This document shows positions 32,598 to 42,495 of a stretch of 64,000 nt of DNA, in pieces. The translations under genes and the position numbers were made by a program. The notes under the pieces are model-generated. The model did no database searches, was not told where the DNA came from, and saw only the letters and a list, made by a program, of their open reading frames with translations. The DNA is from Pelagibacterium montanilacus (GTDB lineage Bacteria; Pseudomonadota; Alphaproteobacteria; Rhizobiales; Devosiaceae), in the NCBI RefSeq assembly GCF_003992665.1, contig NZ_RZMX01000032.1:1-64000 (forward strand), written 5' to 3'. Position 1 is the stretch's first letter. Each line of letters opens with the position of its first letter.

Positions 32598-35500
32598 TCA
32601 CTCGGCGGGCGCGGCCGGAGGGCTATCGTGATGGCGGCCCGAGATCATCTCGCGGAAGGTGGGGGCGTTGGACGTGAGGAACGCCCAGCGCAGGAACGCC
32701 CCCACATCGGCCCCGATGGCCAGCACCGCCGGCACCAGAAACAGCACCAGCAGCGTCGCCAGAGAGAGCCCCGAGACGATGGTCAGCGCCATGGGGATCA
32801 GGAACTGGGCCACAAGGCTCTGCTCGAACAGCAGCGGGGCCAGCCCGCCGATCGTGGTCAGCGAGGTGAGGATCACCGCGCGCAGCCGGTCGCGCGAGGC
32901 TCCGATGGCCGCCTCGCGCAGGCCCTCGCCCTCGGCCAGCCGCTCGTTCATCCGCGCGATGAGCACGATCGAGGCATTGACGAGAATCCCCCCGAGGCCA
33001 AGCATGCCCATCATCGAAACGATCGTCAGGCTGTGGCCCATCAGGAAGTGGCCCCAGACGGCGCCCGCCACGCCGAAGGGGATGATCACCATCACCGCCA
33101 GCGGCGCGAAATAGGAGGCAAAGATCCAGGAGATGATGATGTACATCACCGCAAGTGCAAAGATCGCGCCCAGCCCAAGATCGGCAAAGGCGGCGTTCTG
33201 CTCGGCGGCCCGGCCGCCCAGCTGATAGTCGATGCCGAACTGGGTCATGATCTGGGGCAGATAATCGGCCTCCAGCCGCGCAAGGATCTCGCTGGCATCC
33301 ACGCCCTCCTCGGTATCGGCCCGCACCGAAACCGCCGTGCGCCCCTGTTCGCGGGCGATGAACCGGAAGCCCTGCTCCTCGGAAAAGCTCACGATGGATT
33401 GGAGCGGCACGTACTGGCCGTCCGGGCTGCGCACCCACATTTCGCGCAGCGCCGCCGAGCCCGTGGTTTCGTCTTCGCGCAGCAGCCGGACGGTGATCTC
33501 GTCGTCGCTCGCCGCGATCGTGCCTACATTGCGCCCCTCGAACGCGTCCCTGAGCTGGGTGCCCAGCGTATCGAGATCAAAGCCCATGGACGCGCCTCGG
33601 GTGTTGAGGTCCATCACCAGTTCGGGGCTGCCGTAAAAGAGCGTGTCGGACGTGCCCGTCACTTCCGGAAAGCCCTCGAGCACGTCCTGAAGCGCTTCGG
33701 AGGCCGCCTTGAGCGTGGTCGCATCCGAGCCCACGAACCGGATGTCGATGGCCCGTCCCGGAGGTCCGCCGCGGAATTCGCGGATGCCAACGCTCTCGAC
33801 GCCGGCAACGGTGGGCAGGTTGTCGCGCAGCGCCTGGGTGATCTCTGCGGTGCGCACGGGGCGGTCTTCTGACGGCGTCAGATAGACGTTGAAGTTTGCC
33901 CGGCCTTCCTCGAGATCGAGGTTGGCGAAGGTCGTCACGATCAGCGCCTCGCCATCGGGGGCGAGCTCCGCTTCCATCTCGCTCACCGCGTCCTCGATAT
34001 GACCGATGATCTCGGCCATGTCCGACTGGGGGGTGCCGGCCTGGAACTGGGCGGACACGTTGAAGCTCTCGCCTTCAGCGGACGGAAAGAACTCGAACCT
34101 GAGCTGGCCCGAGGCGAGCAGCGCGCCGGCGCCGATCATGATGGCCATGGCGATGGCCACCGTCACATAGCGCCAGGAATAGGAGATTTCGGCCAAAGCG
34201 CCGAACATCCTGTCGCGGAAGAAGTTGAACCCCCTGTCAAAGCCGCGCCTCATGGCACCGGGGCGCTTGCGCTCGCGCGGCAGCGAGTGTCCCAGGTGCC
34301 CGGGGAGGATGAAGAAGCTCTCGATCAGGCTTGCGGCAAGCACAGCCACAACGACGATGGGCAGCGGCGCCATGATCTGGCCCACCGTATCGCCCACCAG
34401 CCAGATCGGCGCGAAGGCGGCCATGGTGGTGAGCGCGGAAGCTATGATGGGGGCGGCCATGCTGCGCGCCGCCTGGATCGCGGCCTCGGATCGCGACAGC
34501 CCCTGTCGGTAGAGCGTCGCGGTATGCTCGCCGACCACGATGGCGTCGTCCACGATGATCCCCAGCACCATCATCAGCGCGAACATCGAGATCATGTCGA
34601 TGGTCAGCCCCATCACATACATTGCCCCCAGCGTCCCGAAGAGGGCGATGGGGATGCCCGCCGCCACCCAGAAGGCCACGCGTCCGTCAAGGAACACAAA
34701 GAGGACGATCAGCACGAGGATGAGCCCGGCCACCCCGTTGGACACCAGCAGCGCCAGACGCTGGTTGACCTGCTCGGCGGCCGCGTCGAACACAACGAGC
34801 TCGAGCGACTGGGGGAGCGTGGGCTGCACCGAGGCCACATAAGCCTGGATGGCTTCATAGGTCGTCACCGTATCGGCGCCCGGAGCGCGCGACACCTGGA
34901 GCTGGATCGCGGGCTCGCCGCGCATGTAGCCCAGCGTCTGGTCCGGGTCGAACGTGTCGGTGATCGTGGCGATCTCCCCGAAGGTGATCGAACGCCCCTC
35001 GCTCGAGGAGAACACTTCGGTGGCCGCGATCTCGCGCACCGAGAGTTCGCGCGCCGCCGCCCTGATCTGGGCATCGAAATCGCCCGAGAGCGAGCCGGAG
35101 GGCTGGTCGGAAAAGTTCGGGGTGAGCGCATTGGACAGGTCCGCGAGCGTCAGCCCGAGCTGACGCAGGCGGGCATCGTCGACCGCGATCCGGATCTGGC
35201 GGTCGCGATATCCGGTAAACTCCACCCGATCGACGCCCTCGGCCAGAAGCCCGTCGCGCAATTCGCGCGCGAACCGGCGCAGCGCCTCCTCCGGATAGGG
35301 GCCCGAAAGCCCGATCGAGGCGACCGGATCATAGGTTCTGGGCGCGGCGACCGTGGGCGTGTCGGCCCCCGCGGGCAGATTGGCAACCGAGGAAACCGCC
35401 GTCTGCACCTGCCGCTCGGCGGTCTGCATGTCGGTGGTGCGCTCGAAGCCCAGCGAGATGTTGCCCCGGCCTTCGCGCGCAAAGGACTCCATGGAGATCA

Positions 35501-35753
35501 TGCCATCGATGCCGCGCACCGCCGGCTCGATCAGCAGCAGCACGTTGCGCTCCACGTCCTCGGCCGACGCGCCGCTCCAGTTCACCGAGACGTTGATGGT
35601 GCTGCGCTCGCTGGCCGGCATCAACTGGCGGTTGAGATTGGCCAGCCCCCAGAGCCCGAACAAAACGAACAGGATCATGAACAGATTGGCCGCGTTCCGG
35701 TGCCGGACGAAGCCGGCGATCACGCCGCCCGTGGTTTCTCCGCTCAGGCGCAT
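32598..35753 (-). CDS. RND-family efflux pump inner-membrane subunit (AcrB/MexB-like)
   Basis: A 1051-residue protein of RND size. A first helix near residues 22-40 is followed by a large periplasmic loop (SERSTINVSVNWSGASAEDV). The proton-relay motif GIIVDDAIVVGEH in the fourth helix keeps the paired Asp residues. A second half repeats the plan (GLGGILVNASIVLIARMNE). It exports drugs, detergents or metabolites by proton antiport. Its start codon overlaps the membrane-fusion gene by one base (TGATG). Substrate range cannot be read, and no outer-membrane TolC partner is present. Confidence 0.93.
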   Translation of the reverse strand: MRLSGETTGGVIAGFVRHRNAANLFMILFVLFGLWGLANLNRQLMPASERSTINVSVNWSGASAEDVERNVLLLIEPAVRGIDGMISMESFAREGRGNISLGFERTTDMQTAERQVQTAVSSVANLPAGADTPTVAAPRTYDPVASIGLSGPYPEEALRRFARELRDGLLAEGVDRVEFTGYRDRQIRIAVDDARLRQLGLTLADLSNALTPNFSDQPSGSLSGDFDAQIRAAARELSVREIAATEVFSSSEGRSITFGEIATITDTFDPDQTLGYMRGEPAIQLQVSRAPGADTVTTYEAIQAYVASVQPTLPQSLELVVFDAAAEQVNQRLALLVSNGVAGLILVLIVLFVFLDGRVAFWVAAGIPIALFGTLGAMYVMGLTIDMISMFALMMVLGIIVDDAIVVGEHTATLYRQGLSRSEAAIQAARSMAAPIIASALTTMAAFAPIWLVGDTVGQIMAPLPIVVVAVLAASLIESFFILPGHLGHSLPRERKRPGAMRRGFDRGFNFFRDRMFGALAEISYSWRYVTVAIAMAIMIGAGALLASGQLRFEFFPSAEGESFNVSAQFQAGTPQSDMAEIIGHIEDAVSEMEAELAPDGEALIVTTFANLDLEEGRANFNVYLTPSEDRPVRTAEITQALRDNLPTVAGVESVGIREFRGGPPGRAIDIRFVGSDATTLKAASEALQDVLEGFPEVTGTSDTLFYGSPELVMDLNTRGASMGFDLDTLGTQLRDAFEGRNVGTIAASDDEITVRLLREDETTGSAALREMWVRSPDGQYVPLQSIVSFSEEQGFRFIAREQGRTAVSVRADTEEGVDASEILARLEADYLPQIMTQFGIDYQLGGRAAEQNAAFADLGLGAIFALAVMYIIISWIFASYFAPLAVMVIIPFGVAGAVWGHFLMGHSLTIVSMMGMLGLGGILVNASIVLIARMNERLAEGEGLREAAIGASRDRLRAVILTSLTTIGGLAPLLFEQSLVAQFLIPMALTIVSGLSLATLLVLFLVPAVLAIGADVGAFLRWAFLTSNAPTFREMISGRHHDSPPAAPAE

Positions 35754-37138
35754 CAGGGACGTCCTCCGCCCCAGCCGCCGGGTCCACCACCGCCTCCCGC
35801 CTCGGGCTCTTCGCCCTCCACGACCACCGCCACGCCATCCCCGGCCTGGGACAGGCGGGTCGTGATGATGCGTTCGCCCGGCGCGATATCGGCGTCAACG
35901 ATCAGATGGGCATTGTCCCGCGCCACGATCTCGACGTCTGCGCGCGCCATGCGGCCCTCGCGGATCACATAGATGTGGTCGTCGTCGTAAACGGCGGTTT
36001 CGGGAATGCGCAGCGTATCCTCGTGCGCGATCCCTTCGATGGCGACCGACACGAAGGCGCCCGGGCGCAGGCGCGACGCCTGCTGGGGGTCGAGGCTGGC
36101 AAACAGCGTCACCCCGCCCGTGCTCGACTCCACCTGGGCAGCGGTGCGCGAAATGGTGCCGGGGACGTCCACGGGCGCGGCATCGATGTCCCAGCGGATC
36201 ACCAGCGGCCGGCCCTCGAGCCCTGCGGCACTCAACTGGCCATACTGGCGGTCCGAAACGGTAAAACTCACATCGAGCGCGCTGACGTCGTAAAGCCCGC
36301 CCATTTCCTCATTGGCACTCACGAACCCGCCCGCCGTCACGAGGCGTTCGGTCACCACCCCGTCGAAGGGCGCGCGAATTGTGGTGCTCTCGAGATCGCG
36401 CTGCGCGGTTTCCACCTGCCAGCGCGCCTGCTCGATCGCCGCGGCGGCGCGCGTGATTTCCGCATCGAGGGTAAAGAGATTGGATTGCCGCTCGTTGAGC
36501 GCCTGACGCCGCTCGGCCACCGTCAGCGCGCGCGTGTCCACGGTCTGCTGGGTCGCCGCGCCGCTCTGGACCAGGGACCGGGCGCGTTCGAGATCGGTCT
36601 GGGCCGCCTCGAGCGCCGCCTCGGCGGTCTCGATGTTCTGCTCTTCGAGTGCGCGGGCCTGCCTTGCTTCGGAAAGCGTCAGCTCGGCATTGGCGAGGTT
36701 GGCCTGCGCCTCGATCAGCGCGCCCTCATAGGCGAAGGCATCGATTTCGACCAGAACGTCACCCTCGGACACCCTGTTGCCGACCGCAAAAGCGTCCGAG
36801 ACCGAAACCACCCGCCCCTGCACCTGGGAACGCAGCCCCACCGTGCTGGCGGTCGCCACCTGGCCATAGGTCGAGATATCGGCGCGATGGGTGCCGAACG
36901 CCGCATCGGCCGCCGCGACCGTGAAGGTGCGCTCCCGGTTCTGGCGCGCCGGCGGCTCGGGGCGGTCGGAGATCCAGGAGATGGCCTGGTAACCGGCGGC
37001 ACCCACGATGGCGAGCGCGATGACGATCCGGACCAGCGCGCTGAGCGGGCCGAACCGCCTTGGCGCGGGATCACGGTCGGCCTTGTGCCCGGCGTGGACG
37101 GTCTGGCGCTCGAACGCGGCGGATTCCGATTTTTCCAA
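35753..37138 (-). CDS. RND efflux periplasmic adaptor (membrane fusion) protein
   Basis: A 461-residue adaptor. A membrane anchor spans about residues 34-50. The lipoyl half-motifs are QGRVVSVSDAFAVGNRVSEGDVL and STTIRAPFDGVVTERLV, separated by a long alpha-helical hairpin rich in Ala, Glu and Gln. The C-terminus is unusual: a Gly/Pro/Trp-rich tail (EAGGGGGPGGWGGGRP). The start appears to be TTG at 37138 with AAGG upstream; no in-frame ATG is better. It links the RND pump to an outer-membrane channel. It is the first gene of the pair, with its promoter in 37139-37331. Confidence 0.9.
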   Translation of the reverse strand: MEKSESAAFERQTVHAGHKADRDPAPRRFGPLSALVRIVIALAIVGAAGYQAISWISDRPEPPARQNRERTFTVAAADAAFGTHRADISTYGQVATASTVGLRSQVQGRVVSVSDAFAVGNRVSEGDVLVEIDAFAYEGALIEAQANLANAELTLSEARQARALEEQNIETAEAALEAAQTDLERARSLVQSGAATQQTVDTRALTVAERRQALNERQSNLFTLDAEITRAAAAIEQARWQVETAQRDLESTTIRAPFDGVVTERLVTAGGFVSANEEMGGLYDVSALDVSFTVSDRQYGQLSAAGLEGRPLVIRWDIDAAPVDVPGTISRTAAQVESSTGGVTLFASLDPQQASRLRPGAFVSVAIEGIAHEDTLRIPETAVYDDDHIYVIREGRMARADVEIVARDNAHLIVDADIAPGERIITTRLSQAGDGVAVVVEGEEPEAGGGGGPGGWGGGRP

Positions 37139-37331
37139 TGGACCTTGTCCCCGGGCAGATGAGCGGACGAGCGGTTCGTGCGAACCGCCGTGACGGCAGG
37201 ATTGATGCCGATACCCTCAATCTTGGGCACTCTAAAGGTTAGAGGTGTCGCTCCCCGCGCACAAATGAACTTTTCGCAAGGATCGGAAAGGTTTGCGCCC
37301 CCCGCCCCGCGAAAGGCCGGCGCGCGGCCGG

Positions 37332-38318
37332 CTAGAACTGGTTGGGATTGAACGCGTAGCGGGTCGAGCAGAACTCGCACACCACTTCGATCTCGCCGTC
37401 CACCGCCATGTCCTCGCGCTCCTGGGGCGTGAAGTCGTTGATCATCTGCTCGACGCGCTCGGCCGAACAGGTGCAGCGCTCCACGAGGAGCTGCGGGTCA
37501 AATACCCGCGCCCCGGATTCATGGTAGAGCCGGAACAATATCCGCTCGGGCGAAATCTCGGGATCGACCAGTTCCGCGTCCGAGAGCGTATCGAGGATCG
37601 CGCGGGCCTCCGTCCAGTGATCGTCCTCGGTGAACTCGGGATCGGCCGTCTCGTCGTTCTCGAAATCCCCGTCCCCGGGCAGATCCGCCATGGCGCCGCC
37701 ATGCTCGGGCAGATGCTGGAGCAACACCCCGCCCGCGCGCCAGCTCGAGCCCGGCCTGCCGCGTTCGGTCATCTCGCCCACGGCCAGGCGTACCCGGGTG
37801 GGGATCTGCTCGGACTGCATGAAATAGGTGTGCGCCACGTCCTCGAGGCTGTCGGAGCCCTCGAGCGCGACGATCCCCTGATAGCGGTCCATATGCGCGC
37901 CCTGGTCCACGGTCAGCGCCAGAACGCCCTTGCCGAGCAGCTCGGCCGGGCTCGCCCGGCCCGCGTCCACCGCTTCGGCCAGCTTGTCAGTGTCATAGCG
38001 CGCATAGGCGCGCAGCCCGTCGGGGGTGTCGAAATCCACCACCAGCAGGCTCACCAGCCCGTCGGTGCGCGACTGGAGGATGAACCGGCCCTCGAATTTC
38101 AGGCTCGTGCCGATGAGCGCGGCAAGGGTGATCGCCTCGCCCAGCAGCCGCGCCACGGGCTCGGGATAGCGATGGCGCGAGATGATGGTGTCGAGCGCAT
38201 CGCCCAGACGCACGACGCGCCCGCGGCTGTCGAGGGTCTCGAGCGCGAAGGGGACGACCACGTCGTCCCCGCTCTCGGGCCGGTTGAGACCGAATTTTTC
38301 GAGGGAAGGCTGGCTCAT
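37332..38318 (-). CDS. hslO: Redox-regulated chaperone Hsp33
   Basis: A 328-residue holdase. The redox switch has four zinc-binding cysteines: Cys282 and Cys284 (CTC), and Cys314 and Cys317 (CEFC), the same CxC-X29/30-CxxC layout as E. coli Hsp33. Oxidation releases zinc and activates chaperone function in the cytoplasm. An acidic insertion (GDGDFENDETADPEFTEDD) makes it longer than the E. coli protein. The ATG at 38318 overlaps the argF stop codon (TGATG), which is preferred to an upstream in-frame start inside argF. Confidence 0.93.
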   Translation of the reverse strand: MSQPSLEKFGLNRPESGDDVVVPFALETLDSRGRVVRLGDALDTIISRHRYPEPVARLLGEAITLAALIGTSLKFEGRFILQSRTDGLVSLLVVDFDTPDGLRAYARYDTDKLAEAVDAGRASPAELLGKGVLALTVDQGAHMDRYQGIVALEGSDSLEDVAHTYFMQSEQIPTRVRLAVGEMTERGRPGSSWRAGGVLLQHLPEHGGAMADLPGDGDFENDETADPEFTEDDHWTEARAILDTLSDAELVDPEISPERILFRLYHESGARVFDPQLLVERCTCSAERVEQMINDFTPQEREDMAVDGEIEVVCEFCSTRYAFNPNQF

Positions 38319-39244
38319 CAGATGCTCTCGATCCCGAAGGCCCAGCACAGGATGGCCTTTTGAACGTGCATGCGGTTTTCCGCTTCGTCCCAGACCACCG
38401 ACTGGGGACCGTCGATCACCTCGTCGGTGACCTCGTCGCCCCTGTGCGCGGGCAGGCAGTGCATGAACAGCGCGTCGGGCGCCGCGTGGCCCATCAATCT
38501 GGGATTGACCTGATAGGGTTTCAAGATACGCCGCCGCTCGCCTTCGTCGGTGTCGCCCATCGATACCCAGGTGTCGGTCAGCACCAGATCGGCGTCCGCG
38601 ATCGCGGCCACCGGATCGGTGTCCAGGCTCACCGTGTCGCCCACTTCGGCGATGTCCGACAGCAGCCCCTCATCGGGCCAGTACTGCTTGGGACAGGCGA
38701 TCGAAAGGCGCGCGCCGAAAAGGCCCGCGGCGTGGACCCATGAGGCCAGCACATTGTTGGAATCCCCGATCCAGGCGACCTTGCGGCCTTGTAGCGGACC
38801 GGCGTTCTCCTCGAACGTCATGATGTCGGCCATCACCTGGCAGGGGTGCGAACGCCGCGTTAGCCCGTTGATGACCGGCACCGAAGAGGCACTCGCCAGA
38901 TCGGTGAGGTCGTCATGGGAGAGGATGCGGATCATGATCGCGTCCACATACCGGCTCATCACCCGCGCGGTGTCCTCGATGGTCTCCTCGCGGGCGAGCT
39001 GCATTTCCTGGCCCGTGAGCATCAGGGTCTGCCCGCCGAGCTGGCGCATGCCCACATCGAACGAGACGCGGGTCCGGGTGGACTGGCGCTCGAAGATCAT
39101 GGCGAGCACCTTGTCGCGGAGCAGGTCGGGCCGCTCCCCGGATCTGAGCGCGGTCTTGAGCGCGTGGGCGAGATCGAGGATCGTGCGCAGCGTGGGCAGC
39201 GAAAAATCCTTGAGATCGAGAAAATGTCTCGGCTGTCCGGTCAT
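38318..39244 (-). CDS. argF: Ornithine carbamoyltransferase
   Basis: A 308-residue enzyme joining ornithine and carbamoyl phosphate to citrulline in arginine synthesis. The carbamoyl-phosphate motif STRT is at 55-58, HPCQ at 133-136, the ornithine loop DTWVSMGD and HCLPAHRG near the C-terminus. The ATG at 39244 gives the family length; the open frame continues upstream only as an overlap with argD. It lies 38 bases after argD and overlaps hslO by one base, so argD-argF-hslO is one operon, as in other rhizobial relatives. Confidence 0.95.
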   Translation of the reverse strand: MTGQPRHFLDLKDFSLPTLRTILDLAHALKTALRSGERPDLLRDKVLAMIFERQSTRTRVSFDVGMRQLGGQTLMLTGQEMQLAREETIEDTARVMSRYVDAIMIRILSHDDLTDLASASSVPVINGLTRRSHPCQVMADIMTFEENAGPLQGRKVAWIGDSNNVLASWVHAAGLFGARLSIACPKQYWPDEGLLSDIAEVGDTVSLDTDPVAAIADADLVLTDTWVSMGDTDEGERRRILKPYQVNPRLMGHAAPDALFMHCLPAHRGDEVTDEVIDGPQSVVWDEAENRMHVQKAILCWAFGIESI

Positions 39245-39282
39245 GGGACACATCCTGGTTTTCGGGTTGAACGGGCGCAGCC

Positions 39283-40473
39283 CTATTGCGCGGCGCTGGC
39301 CGCTTCGGCGTCGAGTGCGGCAAAGGCGTCCGATATCTTGCCGGCGGCTTCCTCGACATCGGCTTCGGTGATGATGAGCGGGGGCAGAAGGCGCAGAACG
39401 TTCGAGCCCGCGGCCACCGCCAGAAGGCCGTGATCGCGCAGGCGCGCCACGAAATCGCGCACCGGCGGGTTGATCTTGAGCCCCGCGATCAGCCCGCGCC
39501 CACGCACTTCGGTGACGTGATGGGGATATTTCTGGGCAAGCTGCTGGAGATGCCAGGCCAGAACCTGGCCCATCTTCTCCACATGCTCGATAAAGCCGGG
39601 CTCGAGGATCCGGTCGAGCACCGCATTGCCCACCGCGCAGGCCAGCGGGTTGCCCCCATAGGTCGAGCCATGGGTGCCCGGCACCATGCAGCGCGCCACC
39701 TCCTCGGTCGCAAGGCAGGCGCCCAGCGGGAAACCCCCACCGATCGCCTTGGCGACCGCCATGATGTCGGGGGTCACGCCGGACCATTCATGGGCAAAGA
39801 ACCGGCCGGTCCGCCCATAACCGCACTGGACCTCGTCAAAGATCAGCAGCATGCCAGTCTCTTCGCAGAGCGCGCGCAGGCCCTTGAGGAACGCGTCGCT
39901 CATCACGGCCAGCCCGCCCTCGCCCTGCACGGGCTCGATCAGGATGGCCGCGGTCTTGTCGTCGACCAGCGCCCTGACCGCCTCGAGGTCGCCCGGGGCA
40001 GCGTGCTTGAACCCGGCCATGACCGGGCCGAAGCCCTTGACGTAGTCGGGGTTGCCGCCCGCCGCGATCGTGCCCAGCGTCCGGCCGTGGAACGAGCCGG
40101 TAAAGCCGATGATGTCGTGGCGCTCGGTCTGGCCCTTGTCAAAGAAGTAGCGCCGCGCGGTCTTGATCGCGCATTCGAGCGCCTCGGCGCCCGAATTGGT
40201 GAAGAACACCCTGTCGGCAAAGGTCGCGTCCACCAGCCTTTGGGCCAGCTTCTCCTGCTCGGGTATCTGGAAGATGTTGGAGACGTGCCAGAGTTTTTCG
40301 GCCTGCGCCTTGAGCGCGCCCACCACATGAGGGTCGCCATGGCCCAGCGCGTTGACGGCTATGCCCGAGCTGAAATCGAGGTAATCGGCCCCGTCGGCGG
40401 TGAACAGTCGCGCGCCCTCGCCCCGCTCGAAGGCAAGTTCGGACCGGGCATAGGTACCGTAGAGCGCAGACAT
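39283..40473 (-). CDS. argD: Acetylornithine aminotransferase
   Basis: A 396-residue class-III PLP aminotransferase. [17 protein letters not shown] (93-109) binds the cofactor phosphate, [13 protein letters not shown] (211-223) supplies the PLP Asp, and Lys242 in [13 protein letters not shown] forms the Schiff base. It makes N-acetylornithine from the semialdehyde. AGAGGAAAGAG directly precedes the ATG at 40473, which decides the start over an upstream extension. It is the first gene of argD-argF-hslO; its promoter lies in 40474-40560. Confidence 0.94.
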   Translation of the reverse strand: MSALYGTYARSELAFERGEGARLFTADGADYLDFSSGIAVNALGHGDPHVVGALKAQAEKLWHVSNIFQIPEQEKLAQRLVDATFADRVFFTNSGAEALECAIKTARRYFFDKGQTERHDIIGFTGSFHGRTLGTIAAGGNPDYVKGFGPVMAGFKHAAPGDLEAVRALVDDKTAAILIEPVQGEGGLAVMSDAFLKGLRALCEETGMLLIFDEVQCGYGRTGRFFAHEWSGVTPDIMAVAKAIGGGFPLGACLATEEVARCMVPGTHGSTYGGNPLACAVGNAVLDRILEPGFIEHVEKMGQVLAWHLQQLAQKYPHHVTEVRGRGLIAGLKINPPVRDFVARLRDHGLLAVAAGSNVLRLLPPLIITEADVEEAAGKISDAFAALDAEAASAAQ

Positions 40474-40905
40474 GTCTCTTTCCTCTGGAAAATGGACCGT
40501 TGAAACGAAAAACGCCCCCAATCGATACTGAGGGCCTAGGCTTTCGCTTATGCGTCGGGACCGGCCCAAAGTCAACAATCCGGGCCCTTGCGCGCCCTTG
40601 ACGGGGCCTGCGACTCATCGGCGCCACATTTGTTTTCCAGAAAAGGGGCCGGGCGCACAGTGCGCAATTGCAACACTCGCGGGGTTTCGCTCCGGGCGGT
40701 TGGGCAGGCTCAGGTTAAACGGGGGAAACTCCGTGGCGAGCCTTGAAACCGATTCCACCGGTTGTGTAGGATAGCCGTATTGGGAACACGACATCTCGTG
40801 TGGCGGACCCCATCGACATACGACACATGGTGTTCGATCCTGCCAAGCGGATTGGCGGAACGATACCGGATTCTGATCTGCCTTGCGGCTTATGGGAGCT
40901 AGACC
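40474..40905. promoter_or_regulatory. argD-gcrA divergent control region with GANTC sites
   Basis: This 432-base gap holds three GANTC sites (40612-40616, 40751-40755, 40869-40873), the recognition site of the CcrM methyltransferase. A sigma-70-like promoter facing gcrA, TTGAAA (40743-40748), 18 bases, TAGGAT (40767-40772), has the middle GANTC inside its spacer. Nothing coding is apparent. Cell-cycle methylation control of gcrA is known in Caulobacter. Confidence 0.55.
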
Positions 40906-41472
40906 ATGACCTGGACTGACGAGCGCGTCGCTCTGCTCAAGAAGCTCTGGATGGAAGGCTTGAGCGCGAGCCAGATCGCCTCCGAGCTCAGCGGCGGGGT
41001 CACCCGCAACGCCGTGATCGGAAAGGTCCACCGGCTCAAGCTTTCGGCGCGGGCCAAGCCGTCCAGCGCCGCCCCGCGCCCCAAGGCGCCGCGCGCACCC
41101 ATCGCCCGCAAGCCCTCATCGTCTGGAAGCGGCGGGGTCGGCATATCCCGGCCGGCAGCGGCGGCCGCAACCAGCGCTCAATCGGCCCCGCGCCGCACGG
41201 TTTCGGCGCCCATCATGGGTGCAACCGCGCTCAAGATGGAAACGGCACAGGAAGTGGAGATGGAAGTCGCCCCCAGGGCGTCCGAACTCTTCATTCCGCC
41301 CGAGGAGCGCATCTCGCTGCTGCAGCTCTCGGAAAAGACCTGCAAATGGCCGATCGGCGATCCCATGAGCAAGGAATTCCACTTCTGCGGCCGCGAGTCC
41401 GACGAAGCCAAACCCTATTGCGACTTCCACGCCCGCAAGGCCTACCACCAGCTCGATCGCAAAAAGAAATAA
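40906..41472 (+). CDS. gcrA: Cell-cycle transcriptional regulator GcrA
   Basis: A 188-residue GcrA. The highly conserved N-terminal DNA-binding domain (TWTDERVALLKKLWMEGLSA, then ASELSGGVTRNAVIGKVHRL) covers residues 2-47. A variable Ala/Pro-rich linker follows, then the C-terminal domain with TCKWPIGDPMSKEFHFCGRE and YCDFHARKAY, where paired cysteines are conserved. GcrA binds sigma-70 and methylated GANTC promoters to drive S-phase genes. GGGAGCT precedes the ATG. This gene is a marker of Alphaproteobacteria. Confidence 0.96.
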   Translation: MTWTDERVALLKKLWMEGLSASQIASELSGGVTRNAVIGKVHRLKLSARAKPSSAAPRPKAPRAPIARKPSSSGSGGVGISRPAAAAATSAQSAPRRTVSAPIMGATALKMETAQEVEMEVAPRASELFIPPEERISLLQLSEKTCKWPIGDPMSKEFHFCGRESDEAKPYCDFHARKAYHQLDRKKK

Positions 41473-41574
41473 CCGCGCCCACCCGGCGAGACCGCCGCGA
41501 CGCGAGAACATCCAGACCCTTGTGCTTTCCGGAACACCCCTCTCCAGTGGAACCTGGGTGGGCTGCCGCCCCCT

Positions 41575-42430
41575 GTACCCCTCATCCGACCGCTCCGCGG
41601 CCACTTGCTTCGGCACCGATCGCTCCACAGGAGCGATCGGTGGCTTTGCCACCGCCTCGAAATCCCACGAGGGGAGAAGGGAAAAGGGCCGAGCCGCTGC
41701 GGTACGAGCCCCCCTCTCCCCTTTAGGGAGACTTCAAGGCGGTCGCGCCAGCGACCAATCGCTCCAGCGGAGCGGTTGGAGCCGCAGAAGGCGATCAGCG
41801 CCATGCGCCCGCAGTCAGGACGGCACACGGTCTTAGCCCCAAGAGCCCCCCTCTCCCCTCGTGGGAGAGGGGTTGGGGGTGAGGGGGCTACAGCGTTGCG
41901 AAACATCAAGCGGCGGTGATCATCGCCAGCCCTCTGCCCCCTCATCCGACCGCTCCGCGGCCACCTTCTCCCGCGAGGGGAGAAGGGAAGACGGGTCCAG
42001 CCGAAACGGGACGAGCCCCCCTCTCCCCTTGAGGGACTTCAAGGCGGTCGCGCCAGCGACTAGTCGCTCCAGTGGAGCGATCAGAGCCGCAGAAGGCGAT
42101 GAGCGCCATGCGCCCGTAGTCAGGACGGCACACGGTCTTAGCCCCAAGAGCCCCCCTCTCCCCTCGTGGGAGAGGGGTTGGGGGTGAGGGGGCTACAGCG
42201 TTGCGAAACATCAAGCGGAGGAGATCTTCGCGACCCCTCTACCCCCTCATCCGACCGCTCCGCGGCCACTTCCTTCGGCTCCGATCGCTCCACAGGAGCG
42301 ATCGGTGGCTTTGCCACCGCCTCGAAATCCCTCAAGGGGAGAAGGGAAAAGGGCAGAGCCGCTGCGGTACGAGCCCCCCTCTCCCCTTGAGGGAGAGGGG
42401 TAGGGGGTGAGGGGTCCTTCAGCGTTTTAG
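41575..42430. repeat. Mosaic of tandem imperfect repeats and hairpins, non-coding
   Basis: Blocks recur in order. Units beginning CTCATCCGACCGCTCCGCGG start at 41581, 41941 and 42246. A block ending GTTGCGAAACATCAAGCGG occurs twice, 304 bases apart (AGTCAGGACGGCACAC at 41814 and 42118). The outer copies share long hairpins: an 11-bp stem, CCGATCGCTCC-ACA-GGAGCGATCGG (41616-41640, again about 42281-42305), GGTGGC-TTT-GCCACC (41639-41653), and CCCTCTCCC/GGGAGAGGG arms. Copies differ by substitutions and lost segments, so they are old duplications. The 1023-base gap 41473-42495 holds no plausible gene. Confidence 0.85.
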
Positions 42431-42495
42431 CTCTCACATCGCCCCCGTGGAGCGATCAGAACCGCCCAAAGACCAGAAGCTCATCGCAGCCCCCA

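Noticed and set aside
33999-35972. Antisense frame of about 657 codons opposite the RND pump
   Set aside because: Same GC-bias artefact; the RND protein on the other strand is full length and conserved.
41581-42430. Possible CRISPR array in the repeat mosaic
   Set aside because: Repeats are over 100 bases, irregularly spaced and diverged, with no short direct repeats or cas genes.
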